DNA of 32,419 bases from Candidatus Moranbacteria bacterium RIFCSPHIGHO2_02_FULL_40_12b. GTDB taxonomy: Bacteria; Patescibacteriota; Minisyncoccia; Moranbacterales; 2-12-FULL-40-10. The stretch spans positions 16,701 through 49,119 of the forward strand of contig MFRX01000001.1 in the NCBI GenBank assembly GCA_001784725.1. Direction: 5' to 3'. Both the position numbers and the translations under genes were made by a program. Shown piece by piece: positions 8,131-16,000 of the stretch (position 1 is the stretch's first letter; every line of letters starts with the position of its first letter). The notes below the pieces were generated by a model that saw only the letters and a list, made by a program, of their open reading frames with translations, made no database searches and was not told the DNA's origin.

Positions 8131-8149
8131 TTGTTTATTAGAGTATAGT
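8121..8149 (+). promoter_or_regulatory. consensus promoter of the HTH-ATPase-STAS gene
   Basis: TTGACA, 17-bp spacer, TATAGT. The -10 ends 15 bp before the ATG, so the leader would be only about 8-9 nt, with no Shine-Dalgarno. Confidence 0.8.
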
Positions 8150-8164
8150 TAAGTTAGCAACAAT

Positions 8165-9214
8165 ATGGAACTCAAAAAGCTTATTTTAGATTTGATTAAT
8201 AAAAAGGACTCGGTGAAATCCGTGGAAATAGTCAAAACTAGCGGTTTTTCGCGCGCCTATGTTAACCGGTTTCTAAAACAACTCCAGGAAGAAGGAGAAA
8301 TCGTTCTCATTGGGAAAGCCAACAAAGCTTCCTATGTCAGGGCTGACAATGAGCAATTAGCTTTGCAAAAGGGAAAGATTTTGTCGGTGCGAAAAAAAAT
8401 CGCCAACAAAGGCGTTTCCGAAGATTTGATTTTAGACGAAATTCAAAAGAATACAGGGATATTTTTAAACTTGCCGGAAAACACAGAACGCATAGTCAGC
8501 TACGCTTTTACGGAAATATTAAATAACGCCATTGAACACTCCCGTTCTGAATTCATCGAAATATTTATGGAAAAGACGGAAGGAAAAATCCGCTTTACCG
8601 TGGTTGATCGCGGAGTTGGAATCTTCCGCAATATTCAAGGCAAAAAAAAGCTTGCCAGCGAATTGGAAGCTATCCAGGATCTTCTGAAGGGTAAACAAAC
8701 CACTCTGCCGGAGCGGCACAGCGGAGAAGGCATATTTTTCACTTCTAAAGTGGCCGATGTTCTGACCATCAAAAGCTTCAGGAAATCATTGGTTTTTAAT
8801 AACATTCTTGGCGATGTTTTTGTCGAGGACTCCAAGGAATTCGCGGGAACAAAAGTGGTATTCGCCGTTTCCGAAAAAAGTGAAAAGGACTTGAAAAAAA
8901 TTTTTGATCAGTATACGAATGAATCCTTTGAATTTTCCAAAACCAAAGTTATTGTCAAACTGCACAAAGCGGGAACGGAATATCTTTCCCGTTCCCAGGC
9001 GCGAAGGATTACGGTCGGATTGGAAAAGTTCAAAACGGTAATTTTGGATTTCAAAGATGTGAAAACCGTCGGACAAGCGTTTGCCGATGAAATTTTCCGC
9101 GTCTGGAAAAATAAAAACCCGGGTATCGAAATTATTCCCGAAAACGCGAATGAGAATGTAATGTTCATGATTTATCGCGCCCAAGGCGGACATTATTCGG
9201 AAACACGAAAATAA
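8165..9214 (+). CDS. HTH - GHKL ATPase - STAS-like (DUF4325) fusion regulator
   Basis: A 349-residue protein with three parts. Residues 1-65 form a winged helix (GFSRAYVNRFLKQLQEEGEI). Residues about 85-240 form a GHKL/HATPase_c domain of anti-sigma-kinase type, with the N-box EILNNAIEHS, the G1 box DRGVGI and the G2-like HSGEGIFF. Residues about 255-340 are a STAS-like DUF4325 domain (LSRSQARRI..VILDFKDVKTVGQAFADEIFRVW). In partner-switching systems the kinase and the STAS antagonist are separate proteins; here they sit on one chain with a DNA-binding head. It is probably a cytoplasmic regulator that may bind the inverted repeats in its own promoter (inferred). The signal and targets are unknown. 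Confidence 0.85.
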   Translation: MELKKLILDLINKKDSVKSVEIVKTSGFSRAYVNRFLKQLQEEGEIVLIGKANKASYVRADNEQLALQKGKILSVRKKIANKGVSEDLILDEIQKNTGIFLNLPENTERIVSYAFTEILNNAIEHSRSEFIEIFMEKTEGKIRFTVVDRGVGIFRNIQGKKKLASELEAIQDLLKGKQTTLPERHSGEGIFFTSKVADVLTIKSFRKSLVFNNILGDVFVEDSKEFAGTKVVFAVSEKSEKDLKKIFDQYTNESFEFSKTKVIVKLHKAGTEYLSRSQARRITVGLEKFKTVILDFKDVKTVGQAFADEIFRVWKNKNPGIEIIPENANENVMFMIYRAQGGHYSETRK

Positions 9215-9229
9215 ATTTATTGAACGCAA

Positions 9230-9262
9230 AAAAGCAGGGTCGCGGTTGCGATTCCTGCCTTT
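9230..9262 (+). terminator. terminator after the HTH-ATPase-STAS gene
   Basis: GCAGG-TCGC pairs with GCGA-CCTGC across GGTT, followed by TTTGAGTTTTTT. It may also act for the convergent 9301 gene. Confidence 0.7.
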
Positions 9263-9300
9263 GAGTTTTTTGTGATAATTTTTACTCCCTCGGATAACGA

Positions 9301-9864
9301 TTATCCTCCTTTTTTATAAGTTTCTAATAACTCCTCAATGCTTTTGATTTGAATTTTTGTTTCTTGAAGATTGCCCAGTATTCCATCAATATTCGAATCT
9401 GGAAGATACTTAGGATATCTTTCTAATATTTTCAGATTATTATCCAGCTCATGATATAATCCCTTACTTCTGGATTTTATTTCTTCCAGTAATTCCTCCA
9501 GCGTTTTTACGGCATCAGTTTTTATTTCCTTTTTATGCTTAAACCCTAAACGTCTTTCAACTTCTCTAATTCGCGCTTTTTGATATGCCTCCAACCGAAA
9601 TTTCATTGATTTGATTACATCAGACGTGTCCTTTAACTCTTCCATTATCCAGTCGTTTCCATTAATAGAAAAATCTTCGCCTTTTGCAGATTTAATTGCC
9701 ACTTCTAAATTATCAACCTTGATTCGAAGCCATGCCGGAAAACTAGCGATTCCTGATTCTATATTTTCAAATCTTTTTATTTCCTCTTCATCCATTTCTC
9801 CTTGCCTTTTTTCCTCCTGTGCCGCCTTATACTTACTGGTCATTCTTTGAATCATTTTTTTCAT
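9301..9864 (-). CDS. coiled-coil hypothetical protein, strong SD
   Basis: A 187-residue, almost entirely helical and highly charged protein. Heptad-like stretches occur at about 5-35, 80-115 and 125-180. There is no membrane segment, no cysteine and no catalytic motif. An ASFPAWLRIKVDNLE segment is the only conspicuous non-charged part. AGGAGG precedes the ATG by 5-6 nt and a consensus promoter lies upstream, so it is very likely a real and well expressed gene. I do not recognise the family. It is divergent from the second TrmB-type regulator, as the 2431 orphan is from the first. Confidence 0.65.
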   Translation of the reverse strand: MKKMIQRMTSKYKAAQEEKRQGEMDEEEIKRFENIESGIASFPAWLRIKVDNLEVAIKSAKGEDFSINGNDWIMEELKDTSDVIKSMKFRLEAYQKARIREVERRLGFKHKKEIKTDAVKTLEELLEEIKSRSKGLYHELDNNLKILERYPKYLPDSNIDGILGNLQETKIQIKSIEELLETYKKGG

Positions 9865-9914
9865 TCTTTCCTCCTATATTTTATTGTTAAGCTGCATTTT
9901 TATTTTGACTCTCT

Positions 9915-9943
9915 ATTATACTCCTCTTTTAAAATTTTGTCAA
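9915..9943 (-). promoter_or_regulatory. consensus promoter of the coiled-coil gene
   Basis: On the minus strand: TTGACA, 17-bp spacer, TATAAT; a perfect match in both boxes. Confidence 0.85.
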
Positions 9944-10000
9944 GTAATTTGACATCGAATTACTTTTTTTGTCAGTATATCGCTGCATTTTTTCTTATTA

Positions 10001-10028
10001 TTGACAAAATAAGCCATTTATATATAAT
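10001..10028 (+). promoter_or_regulatory. promoter of the second TrmB-type regulator
   Basis: TTGACA, 16-bp spacer, TATAAT, about 28 bp before the ATG at 10057. It fixes the start downstream of the track's upstream ATG. Confidence 0.8.
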
Positions 10029-10056
10029 AAAATTGTTGTTATATTTTTTGACAAAT

Positions 10057-10821
10057 ATGGACAATTCAATTAAAAAAGTTTTGCAGGATATTGGACTGGC
10101 AAAAGAAGAATTGGAAATTTATCTGGCCGGATTGGAGCTGGGGGAGTCCTCGGTGCAGAATTTAGCCAAAAAAGCTTGCGTTAAGCGGCCTACGGCGTAT
10201 AATATTTTGACGGAGTTGGTTAATAAAGGCCTTTTTTATCAGACCTTTAAGGGCAAGAAAAGATTTTTTAACGCCGAAGATCCGGATAAATTAAAAATCT
10301 CCATAAAGCAGAAAGAGGCGGAGCTAGTAAAAATATTGCCGGAACTCAAGTCAATTTATAATTCTCCGGTGGCCAAGCCAAGAATAAAATTTTACGAGGG
10401 GGTCGCGGGAGCAATTGCGGTGTATGAAGATACCTTGAGTTCAATTAAAGAGGGAGATGAGATTTTAACATATACTTCTATTAAAAAATTATTTGATATA
10501 TTTCCCAAAGGTTACGCCGAAGAATATTTTAAAAAAAGAGTCGTTAAAAATATAACCGCCAAAGTTATCGCTATAGACAGCGAGGAAAGCAGGGAGTGGC
10601 AAAGGAACGCGGAAAGAGAAATGCGCAAAATAATTCTAGTTCCTGAAAATCAGCAACTTTTTTCCGGAGATACGGAAATTTACGGAGATAAAGTAGCGTT
10701 AATTTCTTATAAAGAAAATTTTATGGCGGTTGTGATAGAGAGCAAGGAAATCGCCAATATGCAGAGATTTATTTTTAATTTGGCGTGGCAAGGATTGGAA
10801 GGAAAAATAAGGACAGAATAA
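10057..10821 (+). CDS. TrmB-type transcriptional regulator (second paralogue)
   Basis: The track begins this ORF at 9802, but the first 85 codons are AT-rich filler running antisense through the divergent gene and its promoter. The true start is the ATG at 10057 (MDNSIKKVL), giving 254 residues. An N-terminal winged helix carries KRPTAYNILTELVNKGL. A short linker helix is followed by a C-terminal effector domain with FYEGVAGAIAVYEDTL and NIAN-type motifs. It is closely similar in layout and motifs to the 25941 protein and less so to the 3122 protein. It is followed 16 bp later by tilS, so the two may be co-transcribed. Confidence 0.85.
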   Translation: MDNSIKKVLQDIGLAKEELEIYLAGLELGESSVQNLAKKACVKRPTAYNILTELVNKGLFYQTFKGKKRFFNAEDPDKLKISIKQKEAELVKILPELKSIYNSPVAKPRIKFYEGVAGAIAVYEDTLSSIKEGDEILTYTSIKKLFDIFPKGYAEEYFKKRVVKNITAKVIAIDSEESREWQRNAEREMRKIILVPENQQLFSGDTEIYGDKVALISYKENFMAVVIESKEIANMQRFIFNLAWQGLEGKIRTE

Positions 10822-10837
10822 TTTCAGTAAAAATAAC

Positions 10838-11851
10838 ATGAAGAATTTAATTAAAACAATCCAAAACGCGGCGTTTCAACAAGGACTTTGGCAGAGAGGA
10901 TCAAAGATTGTTTTAGGCGTTTCCGGCGGGCCGGATTCGGTGTGCATGTTGGATATTATGGCGAAAATCGCGCCGAAGTATGATTTGCAACTGATTATCG
11001 CGCATATTAATTACGGTTTACGGGGGAAAGATAGCGATAAAGACGAGGAATTCGTGAGAAAATTGGCGGGGAAATATGGGATTCAGATTTTTACTCTTAT
11101 TCTCCCTCATCCGCCCGCCAAACCTCACCCGGCGCTTCGCGCCACCCTCTCCTTAAAAAAGGAGAGGAAGATTAGGAAAATTCATTCAGAGAATGAATTG
11201 CGCAACATTCGTTACGAATTTTTTGAAAAAGTAAGAAAGCAAAATAAATTAGATTTAATCGCGGTGGCGCATAATGCGGACGACCAAGTGGAGACATTTT
11301 TAATGCGCCTTATCCGCGGGGCGGGATTGCAAGGGTTGTCCGGGATGAAATATAAGAATGAAAAAATCATTCGGCCATTGCTGGGAATTTCGAGAAAAGA
11401 AATTCTCGGTTATTTAGATAAGACGAATAGGACTTATAGGGCAGATAGGACGAATGCCGAGAATTTATTTTTGCGGAACAAAATCAGAAATAAATTAATT
11501 CCCTATCTGAAAAAAAATTTCAATCCTGGTATTAAAAAAACTATTCTTGACTCGGCGGTTTCCATCGCGGATGATTATTCTTTATTAAGTGATATCGCGG
11601 AAAAAGAGGCAGAAAAAATGAAGAATTTAAGCGTTAAAAAGTTGCTAAATTTGCACCCTTCTCTGCAAAAAATGGCCTTGTTGAACTTTATTTTTAAAAT
11701 TAAAGGCAATCTGAAAGATATTGAATCAGCGCATGTGGAGGAAATTTTAAAGGCAGTAAAAAGCACTAAAAGCAAAAATCAGATTGTAATATTTAAAGGA
11801 TTGAAATTGACGCGTAAAGGTGATAAAATTATAATATCGCATAATTTATAA
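10838..11851 (+). CDS. tilS: tRNA(Ile)-lysidine synthase
   Basis: A 337-residue PP-loop ATPase. The signature SGGPDS is at 29-34, followed by IIAHINYGLRG, AHNADDQVETFLMRLIRGAGLQGL and RPLLGISRKEI. It adds lysine to C34 of tRNA-Ile2 (anticodon CAU) so that it reads AUA; a CAT-anticodon tRNA gene lies at 30188. It is shorter than the E. coli enzyme at the C-terminus, with the substrate-binding domain reduced. Residues about 88-111 (HPPAKPHPALRATLSLKK) are out of character and are encoded by a palindromic repeat inserted in frame between the conserved KYGI..F strand and the ENELRNIRY helix. The fold can probably tolerate this surface insertion. Confidence 0.93.
   Translation: MKNLIKTIQNAAFQQGLWQRGSKIVLGVSGGPDSVCMLDIMAKIAPKYDLQLIIAHINYGLRGKDSDKDEEFVRKLAGKYGIQIFTLILPHPPAKPHPALRATLSLKKERKIRKIHSENELRNIRYEFFEKVRKQNKLDLIAVAHNADDQVETFLMRLIRGAGLQGLSGMKYKNEKIIRPLLGISRKEILGYLDKTNRTYRADRTNAENLFLRNKIRNKLIPYLKKNFNPGIKKTILDSAVSIADDYSLLSDIAEKEAEKMKNLSVKKLLNLHPSLQKMALLNFIFKIKGNLKDIESAHVEEILKAVKSTKSKNQIVIFKGLKLTRKGDKIIISHNL
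11102..11170. repeat. palindromic repeat inserted in frame in tilS
   Basis: Contains GGCGCTTCGCGCC and CTCTCCTTAAAAAAGGAGAG hairpins preceded by CCCTCA..CCTCACC. It is related to the intergenic elements at 3947 and 26811. It adds about 23 residues to TilS without breaking the frame. Confidence 0.7.
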
Positions 11852-11879
11852 CTAATGTAATAACTTAATGGAGTTAATA

Positions 11880-11911
11880 ATTCGTATATTCGTACGAATT
11901 CGTAATTCGTA
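11880..11911. repeat. ATTCGTA short repeats upstream of ftsH
   Basis: Four copies of ATTCGTA starting at 11880, 11888, 11898 and 11905. The second forms the palindrome ATTCGTACGAAT. No recognisable promoter or ribosome-binding site is seen in this 70-bp gap. Confidence 0.6.
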
Positions 11912-11920
11912 GAGAATTTC

Positions 11921-13735
11921 ATGGAAAAACTGCTAAAAAACATATCTATCGTAATTCTTTTTTTTCTTTTAATATCCGGATTCCTTATTCTTTACAGTTC
12001 TCCTTCACAAACTCCTGCCGATATTTCCTTGAGTGATTTAGTCAAACAGATTAATGAAGGCAAGGTAAAACAGATAGAGGTTTTCAATGACGAGCTTAAA
12101 ATAGAACTGGCGGACGGAAAACAGGAAAAATCCGTAAAAGAAAGAGAGTCAGGGATAACCGAATCGCTTAAAAATTACGGAGTGAATCCGGAAAAACTTA
12201 ATTTAGTTAATATAGTGGTTAAAAAAGAGCCCTCCTGGGCTACCTGGATGGGCGCAATTTTGCCTTTTTTATTGCCGTTTCTTCTGATCGGCGGGTTCAT
12301 TTGGTTTATGATGCGCCAAGCCCAGAGGGGAAATACCCAGGCGCTTTCTTTCGGAATGAGCCGCGCGCGGATGGTTGATCCCAAAGATAAGAAAAAAAGA
12401 GTGACTTTCACTGATGTCGCCGGAGCCAAGGAAGCCAAAGAAGAATTGTATGAAATAGTTGAGTTTCTGAAGCATCCTAAGAAATTTTTAAATATCGGAG
12501 CCAAAATTCCCAAGGGAGTATTGCTTTTAGGTCCTCCTGGAACGGGCAAGACACTAATGGCTAAAGCGGTTGCCGGCGAGGCGGGCGTGCCATTCTTTAA
12601 CATCAGCGGATCGGAGTTTGTTGAGATGTTCGTGGGAGTCGGAGCCTCCCGGGTGAGGGATTTATTCCGCCAGGCAAAGAAGAACGCGCCTTCTATTGTC
12701 TTTATTGACGAAATAGACGCCGTTGGAAGGCACCGGGGCGCGGGACTGGGCGGAGGGCATGATGAAAGAGAACAAACGCTTAATCAGATTTTGGTTGAAA
12801 TGGATGGCTTTGAAACTGAAACTAATGTGATTGTTATTGCTGCGACCAACAGGCCGGATATTTTGGATCCGGCGTTGCTTCGGCCGGGAAGATTTGACCG
12901 GCGAGTTGTTCTAGATCTTCCGGATATCAATGAACGGGAAGAAATATTGAAAATCCATGCGAAAAACAAACCGCTTGGAAGTGACGTTAATTTGCGGATT
13001 TTGGCGGAGCGCACCCCGGGATTTTCGGGAGCGGATTTAGCTAATATGGTAAACGAAGCCGCCATACTTTCCGCCCGGCGCGACAAGAAATCAATAGATA
13101 TGCCGGAACTTGCTGAATCGATTGAAAAAGTGATTCTGGGCCCGGAAAGGAAAAGCAAGGCGATAAACAAAAAGGAGAAAGAGATAATCGCCTATCATGA
13201 AGCCGGGCACGCGCTGGTAGCCGCGAATCTTCCTAACGCCGATCCGGTTCACAAAATCTCCATAATTTCTCGCGGACAGGCCGGCGGCTACACGCTGGCA
13301 GTTCCCACTGAAGATAAACGATTGCATTCCAAGGCCTATTTTCTCGATGAATTGGCCGTCCTGCTTGGGGGCTATGCCAGCGAAAAAATAAAATTTAGCG
13401 ATGTAACGACTGGCGCGGCCAATGATCTTGAACGCGCGACGCGAATAGCCAGAAGTATGGTTACTCGCTACGGAATGAGTAAGTTGGGCTCCCGGACTTT
13501 TGGCAAAAAAGAAGAACTTATTTTTTTAGGGCGTGAAATCAGCGAAGAAAGGGACTATTCGGAAAGCACTGCCAATGAAATTGATCGCGAGGTCTCCCGT
13601 TTCATTGATGACTCTGGGAAAATCGCGGAAAAAATAATTACCGGAAAAAAGGAGATATTGGAAAAAATTGTCATCATTCTTTTGGAAAAAGAAACAATAG
13701 AAAAAGACGAGTTCAATGAGATTATCGGGAAATAA
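11921..13735 (+). CDS. ftsH: ATP-dependent zinc metalloprotease FtsH
   Basis: A 604-residue full-length FtsH. Two membrane helices (about 8-25 and 109-132) flank an extracytoplasmic FtsH_ext domain. The AAA module carries Walker A GPPGTGKT (205-212), Walker B FIDEID, the pore motif [11 protein letters not shown] and the arginine-finger segment RPGRFDR. The peptidase has the zinc motif HEAGH near residue 430 and the third ligand region in the [12 protein letters not shown] segment. It forms a hexamer that extracts and degrades membrane and misfolded proteins. It lies 69 bp after tilS, an order also seen in Firmicutes (tilS-hpt-ftsH), here without hpt. Confidence 0.97.
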   Translation: MEKLLKNISIVILFFLLISGFLILYSSPSQTPADISLSDLVKQINEGKVKQIEVFNDELKIELADGKQEKSVKERESGITESLKNYGVNPEKLNLVNIVVKKEPSWATWMGAILPFLLPFLLIGGFIWFMMRQAQRGNTQALSFGMSRARMVDPKDKKKRVTFTDVAGAKEAKEELYEIVEFLKHPKKFLNIGAKIPKGVLLLGPPGTGKTLMAKAVAGEAGVPFFNISGSEFVEMFVGVGASRVRDLFRQAKKNAPSIVFIDEIDAVGRHRGAGLGGGHDEREQTLNQILVEMDGFETETNVIVIAATNRPDILDPALLRPGRFDRRVVLDLPDINEREEILKIHAKNKPLGSDVNLRILAERTPGFSGADLANMVNEAAILSARRDKKSIDMPELAESIEKVILGPERKSKAINKKEKEIIAYHEAGHALVAANLPNADPVHKISIISRGQAGGYTLAVPTEDKRLHSKAYFLDELAVLLGGYASEKIKFSDVTTGAANDLERATRIARSMVTRYGMSKLGSRTFGKKEELIFLGREISEERDYSESTANEIDREVSRFIDDSGKIAEKIITGKKEILEKIVIILLEKETIEKDEFNEIIGK

Positions 13736-13771
13736 CCGCAGGATTATAAGGAATTTTTTTATATTCTTACT

Positions 13772-14758
13772 GTGGATAAAATTAATTATCTGGAAATATT
13801 AAAAAGGGCTTGGGCTATCACCTGGGGAAATAAATTCCTTTGGTGGTTTGGCTTGCTGATTTCCTTTGGGTTTCCCAATTTAAGCTATAACTATAATATT
13901 CCGCTGAATAATTACAAGAAAGGAAGCGACATAGATGCCGGAAAAGAAGTCATAGGGAAAGCAATGGGTTTTGCGGTTTCGCACTATAAAATTATAACGG
14001 CAGTTCTTATCGCGCTTATAATCCTGGCTGTGTTTTTTTTAATAATCGGAATACTTGCCAGGGGAGGGTTGATTAAAACGATTCATGATATTGATAATAA
14101 GCGAAAAAAAAGCTTTAGAGAGGGTTTTAAAGAGGGGAAAAGATATTTTTGGCGGTTGCTTTTTTCCGGACTGCTGGTAAATATATTTTTAATAGGAACA
14201 GGGATAATTCTTTTTCTCCCGGTAATTTTTCTTTTTTATATGAAGTCATTTTTGCTTGGTTTCGTTACATTATTTTTGGCGATAATAATATTTCTTCCGC
14301 TTTTAATAATAAGTTCTTTTTTGAAAAATTACAGTTCTATGTATATTGTTTTAGGCGATTTGAAAATATTGTCTTCTTTGGAAAACGCTTATGCTCTCTT
14401 TAGGAAAAATATTTTTTCCAGCATAATTATGGCATTATTATTCATTCCCATAGGGATAGCAATTGGAGTCGCGCTTTTTTTTATTTCACTCTCGTTTCTA
14501 GCCGGATTGCTTCTGGCAGGATTTGTGATGCATTTGTTTCTTAATAAAGCCGGGATATTTATTATCGCGTCATTAGGAATTGCTGTTTTTTTGCTAATGT
14601 TCCTCTTAATTAGCGCTGTTTATAAGGTTTTTTGCCAAAGCGCCTGGATATTATTTTTTAAGGAAATAGCAAAATCGGAAAAAAAAGAAGAAGTGGTTGA
14701 GGAAGCATTATCTGATAAAAAAATCCCCGAACCGGAAGGAATTAAAATGGACGGCTAG
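13772..14758 (+). CDS. polytopic membrane protein
   Basis: A 328-residue protein with a GTG start and no good Shine-Dalgarno. It opens with a NYLEILKRAWAITWGNKFLWWFG segment typical of CPR membrane proteins of the glycerophosphodiester-phosphodiesterase membrane-domain/DUF975-like superfamily. Six or seven hydrophobic helices follow, with a cytoplasmic loop rich in Lys (DIDNKRKKSFREGFKEGKRYFW) in the middle. The tail is acidic and soluble. No catalytic residues are visible. It starts 36 bp after ftsH on the same strand and may be co-transcribed. A role in envelope assembly is a guess. Confidence 0.75.
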   Translation: MDKINYLEILKRAWAITWGNKFLWWFGLLISFGFPNLSYNYNIPLNNYKKGSDIDAGKEVIGKAMGFAVSHYKIITAVLIALIILAVFFLIIGILARGGLIKTIHDIDNKRKKSFREGFKEGKRYFWRLLFSGLLVNIFLIGTGIILFLPVIFLFYMKSFLLGFVTLFLAIIIFLPLLIISSFLKNYSSMYIVLGDLKILSSLENAYALFRKNIFSSIIMALLFIPIGIAIGVALFFISLSFLAGLLLAGFVMHLFLNKAGIFIIASLGIAVFLLMFLLISAVYKVFCQSAWILFFKEIAKSEKKEEVVEEALSDKKIPEPEGIKMDG

Positions 14759-14784
14759 TTCCCCGTAAAATCCCGCCAAAATTT

Positions 14785-14858
14785 GGGCTTGTAGCTCAGT
14801 TGGTCAGAGCGCTTCCTTGACATGGAAGAGGTCTCCAGTTCAAGTCTGGACAAGCCCA
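14785..14858 (+). tRNA. tRNA-Val(GAC)
   Basis: Complete cloverleaf: acceptor GGGCTTG/CAAGCCC, D-stem GCTC/GAGC, anticodon stem CTTCC/GGAAG with loop TTGACAT, T-stem TCCAG/CTGGA. CCA is not encoded. Confidence 0.95.
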
Positions 14859-14871
14859 CGCCCAAAAATTA

Positions 14872-14957
14872 GGGCGGGTGAAGTTAGAATGTCACATTGA
14901 TCCCACCCTTCGCGAAGGGTGGGATGAATGTCACAAGTTCGAGTCTTGTGCCGTCCA
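14872..14957 (+). pseudogene. tRNA remnant interrupted by a palindrome
   Basis: The outer ends can pair (GGGCGG with CCGTCC). A D-arm-like AGTTAGAATGTCAC and an intact T-arm (ACAAG-TTCGAGT-CTTGT) remain. The anticodon arm is missing; in its place is a 26-bp palindrome flanked by ATGTCACA direct repeats. The remnants look most like tRNA-Asp, but identity is uncertain and it should not function. Confidence 0.55.
14900..14925. repeat. 26-bp perfect palindrome with flanking direct repeats
   Basis: The core CACCCTTCGCGAAGGGTG is extended to 26 bp without mismatch. ATGTCACA occurs at 14889-14896 and again at 14928-14935, close to the two sides, like a target-site duplication. A related palindrome (CCCTTCGCGAAGGG core) is at 27495-27518. 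Confidence 0.8.
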
Positions 14958-14971
14958 CAGTCATGGCAGGC

Positions 14972-15010
14972 GGGTTTTAGAGATCAGAGGTTCGAATCCT
15001 CTTGTGTCCA
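14972..15010 (+). pseudogene. 3' fragment of a tRNA gene
   Basis: A T-arm (AGAGG-TTCGAAT-CCTCT) and a 3' acceptor strand ending TGTCCA are present. No matching 5' acceptor (GGACA..), D-arm or anticodon arm precedes it. Confidence 0.6.
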
Positions 15011-15026
15011 CTGAGCAAGAATTTAA

Positions 15027-15055
15027 AAAAACCTGGCTGCGCAAGCCAGGTTTTT
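15027..15055. terminator. bidirectional terminator
   Basis: AAAAACCTGGCT pairs with AGCCAGGTTTTT around GCGCA. It ends the minus-strand secreted operon and any transcript from tRNA-Val. Confidence 0.85.
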
Positions 15056-15073
15056 AAAATAAAACTGCAATTT

Positions 15074-15997
15074 CTAATACTGCGATTTATATTGGCTGGT
15101 TGTGCTGGAATTCGAATAATTCTGCTGATAATTCCCTCTTGTATTGCCAATCTCCTTTTGCACGGACTTCTGAATCGATCCCACTCCCTTCTGAAGCGCC
15201 TGCATTACCAGCCGGGAAACAAGAGAAGTGATAATTTCCGGAATACTGGTCGCGTTAGCTAATGCTTTATTACCTATATCCTGAGTATCAGCCTGGATGT
15301 CTTTTACTAATGATCCAGGAGTGACAATTTGCCCCCCACTTTCTTTTCCTTTATATCCTTGATACGCTATGGCCTTAGTCATAGCCAGCTTTTCCTCCTC
15401 CGCATATTTAGCACTCGCTTCCCGTAACGCAATATTTCTGTAGCCATATGGATTATTAGCATCATTGGAAAAATAAGCGCCCCAGGCCTGCCAATTACCA
15501 GTTGAAAGCATATCCGCCGGATCGCCTACATATTCATTCAAATTATAACGAGGAATATCGCCGGAAATTGCTTGTTTCGCGGTTTCCTGCAGATAACTGG
15601 AATAATTTCCCGAAACTCCTTCTGTACCGCTTGAATAATTCGAAGCGGAGCTGATTCCTCCCGTAGTAATGGAAAAAAGGTCGTTCATATACACGTCTGT
15701 TTTTTCTGCCGGCTCTTTAACGATAGCATCCCGCCAGTCGATTATAAACATAGCCCCGTCAGTTCCGCCGCCTGACACCATGTTATTTACTTGCTTGGTC
15801 AGCATTTGGACCGCCATTTGTTTCATCATGCCCCTGATCATCGCCATAATCTGGCTCATGATAGTTTCTAACACCTGCTTGAAGCCAGCCGCCCCGAAAT
15901 TTTCCCACCAAATTGCCGCGTGCGTAACTGGAACGGAGAAAAAGTTCACGCAAAGAGTGAAGAGAAGAAAAATTATTATTTTTGTTTTAATATTCAT
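15074..15997 (-). CDS. secreted protein, second gene of a two-gene operon
   Basis: A 307-residue protein with a clear signal peptide (MNIKTKIIIFLLFTLCVNFF, cleaved near THA-A). The mature part opens with a helical Met-rich stretch (ETIMSQIMAMIRGMMKQMAVQML), has a Gly/Ser/Asn-rich middle and further helices, and ends in a Gln/Asn/Ser-rich tail ending QYKSQY. I do not recognise the family. The helical, Met-rich secreted design is reminiscent of VirB5/TrbJ-type pilus components, but nothing decisive supports this. It begins 3 bp after the thrombospondin-type-3 protein gene stops, so the pair is translationally coupled and probably acts together at the surface. Confidence 0.75.
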   Translation of the reverse strand: MNIKTKIIIFLLFTLCVNFFSVPVTHAAIWWENFGAAGFKQVLETIMSQIMAMIRGMMKQMAVQMLTKQVNNMVSGGGTDGAMFIIDWRDAIVKEPAEKTDVYMNDLFSITTGGISSASNYSSGTEGVSGNYSSYLQETAKQAISGDIPRYNLNEYVGDPADMLSTGNWQAWGAYFSNDANNPYGYRNIALREASAKYAEEEKLAMTKAIAYQGYKGKESGGQIVTPGSLVKDIQADTQDIGNKALANATSIPEIITSLVSRLVMQALQKGVGSIQKSVQKEIGNTRGNYQQNYSNSSTTSQYKSQY

Positions 15998-16000
15998 TGC

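Noticed and set aside
9802-10056. Upstream extension of the second TrmB-type ORF
   Set aside because: Covers the divergent gene's start and both promoters, and encodes Phe/Leu-rich filler unlike the family.
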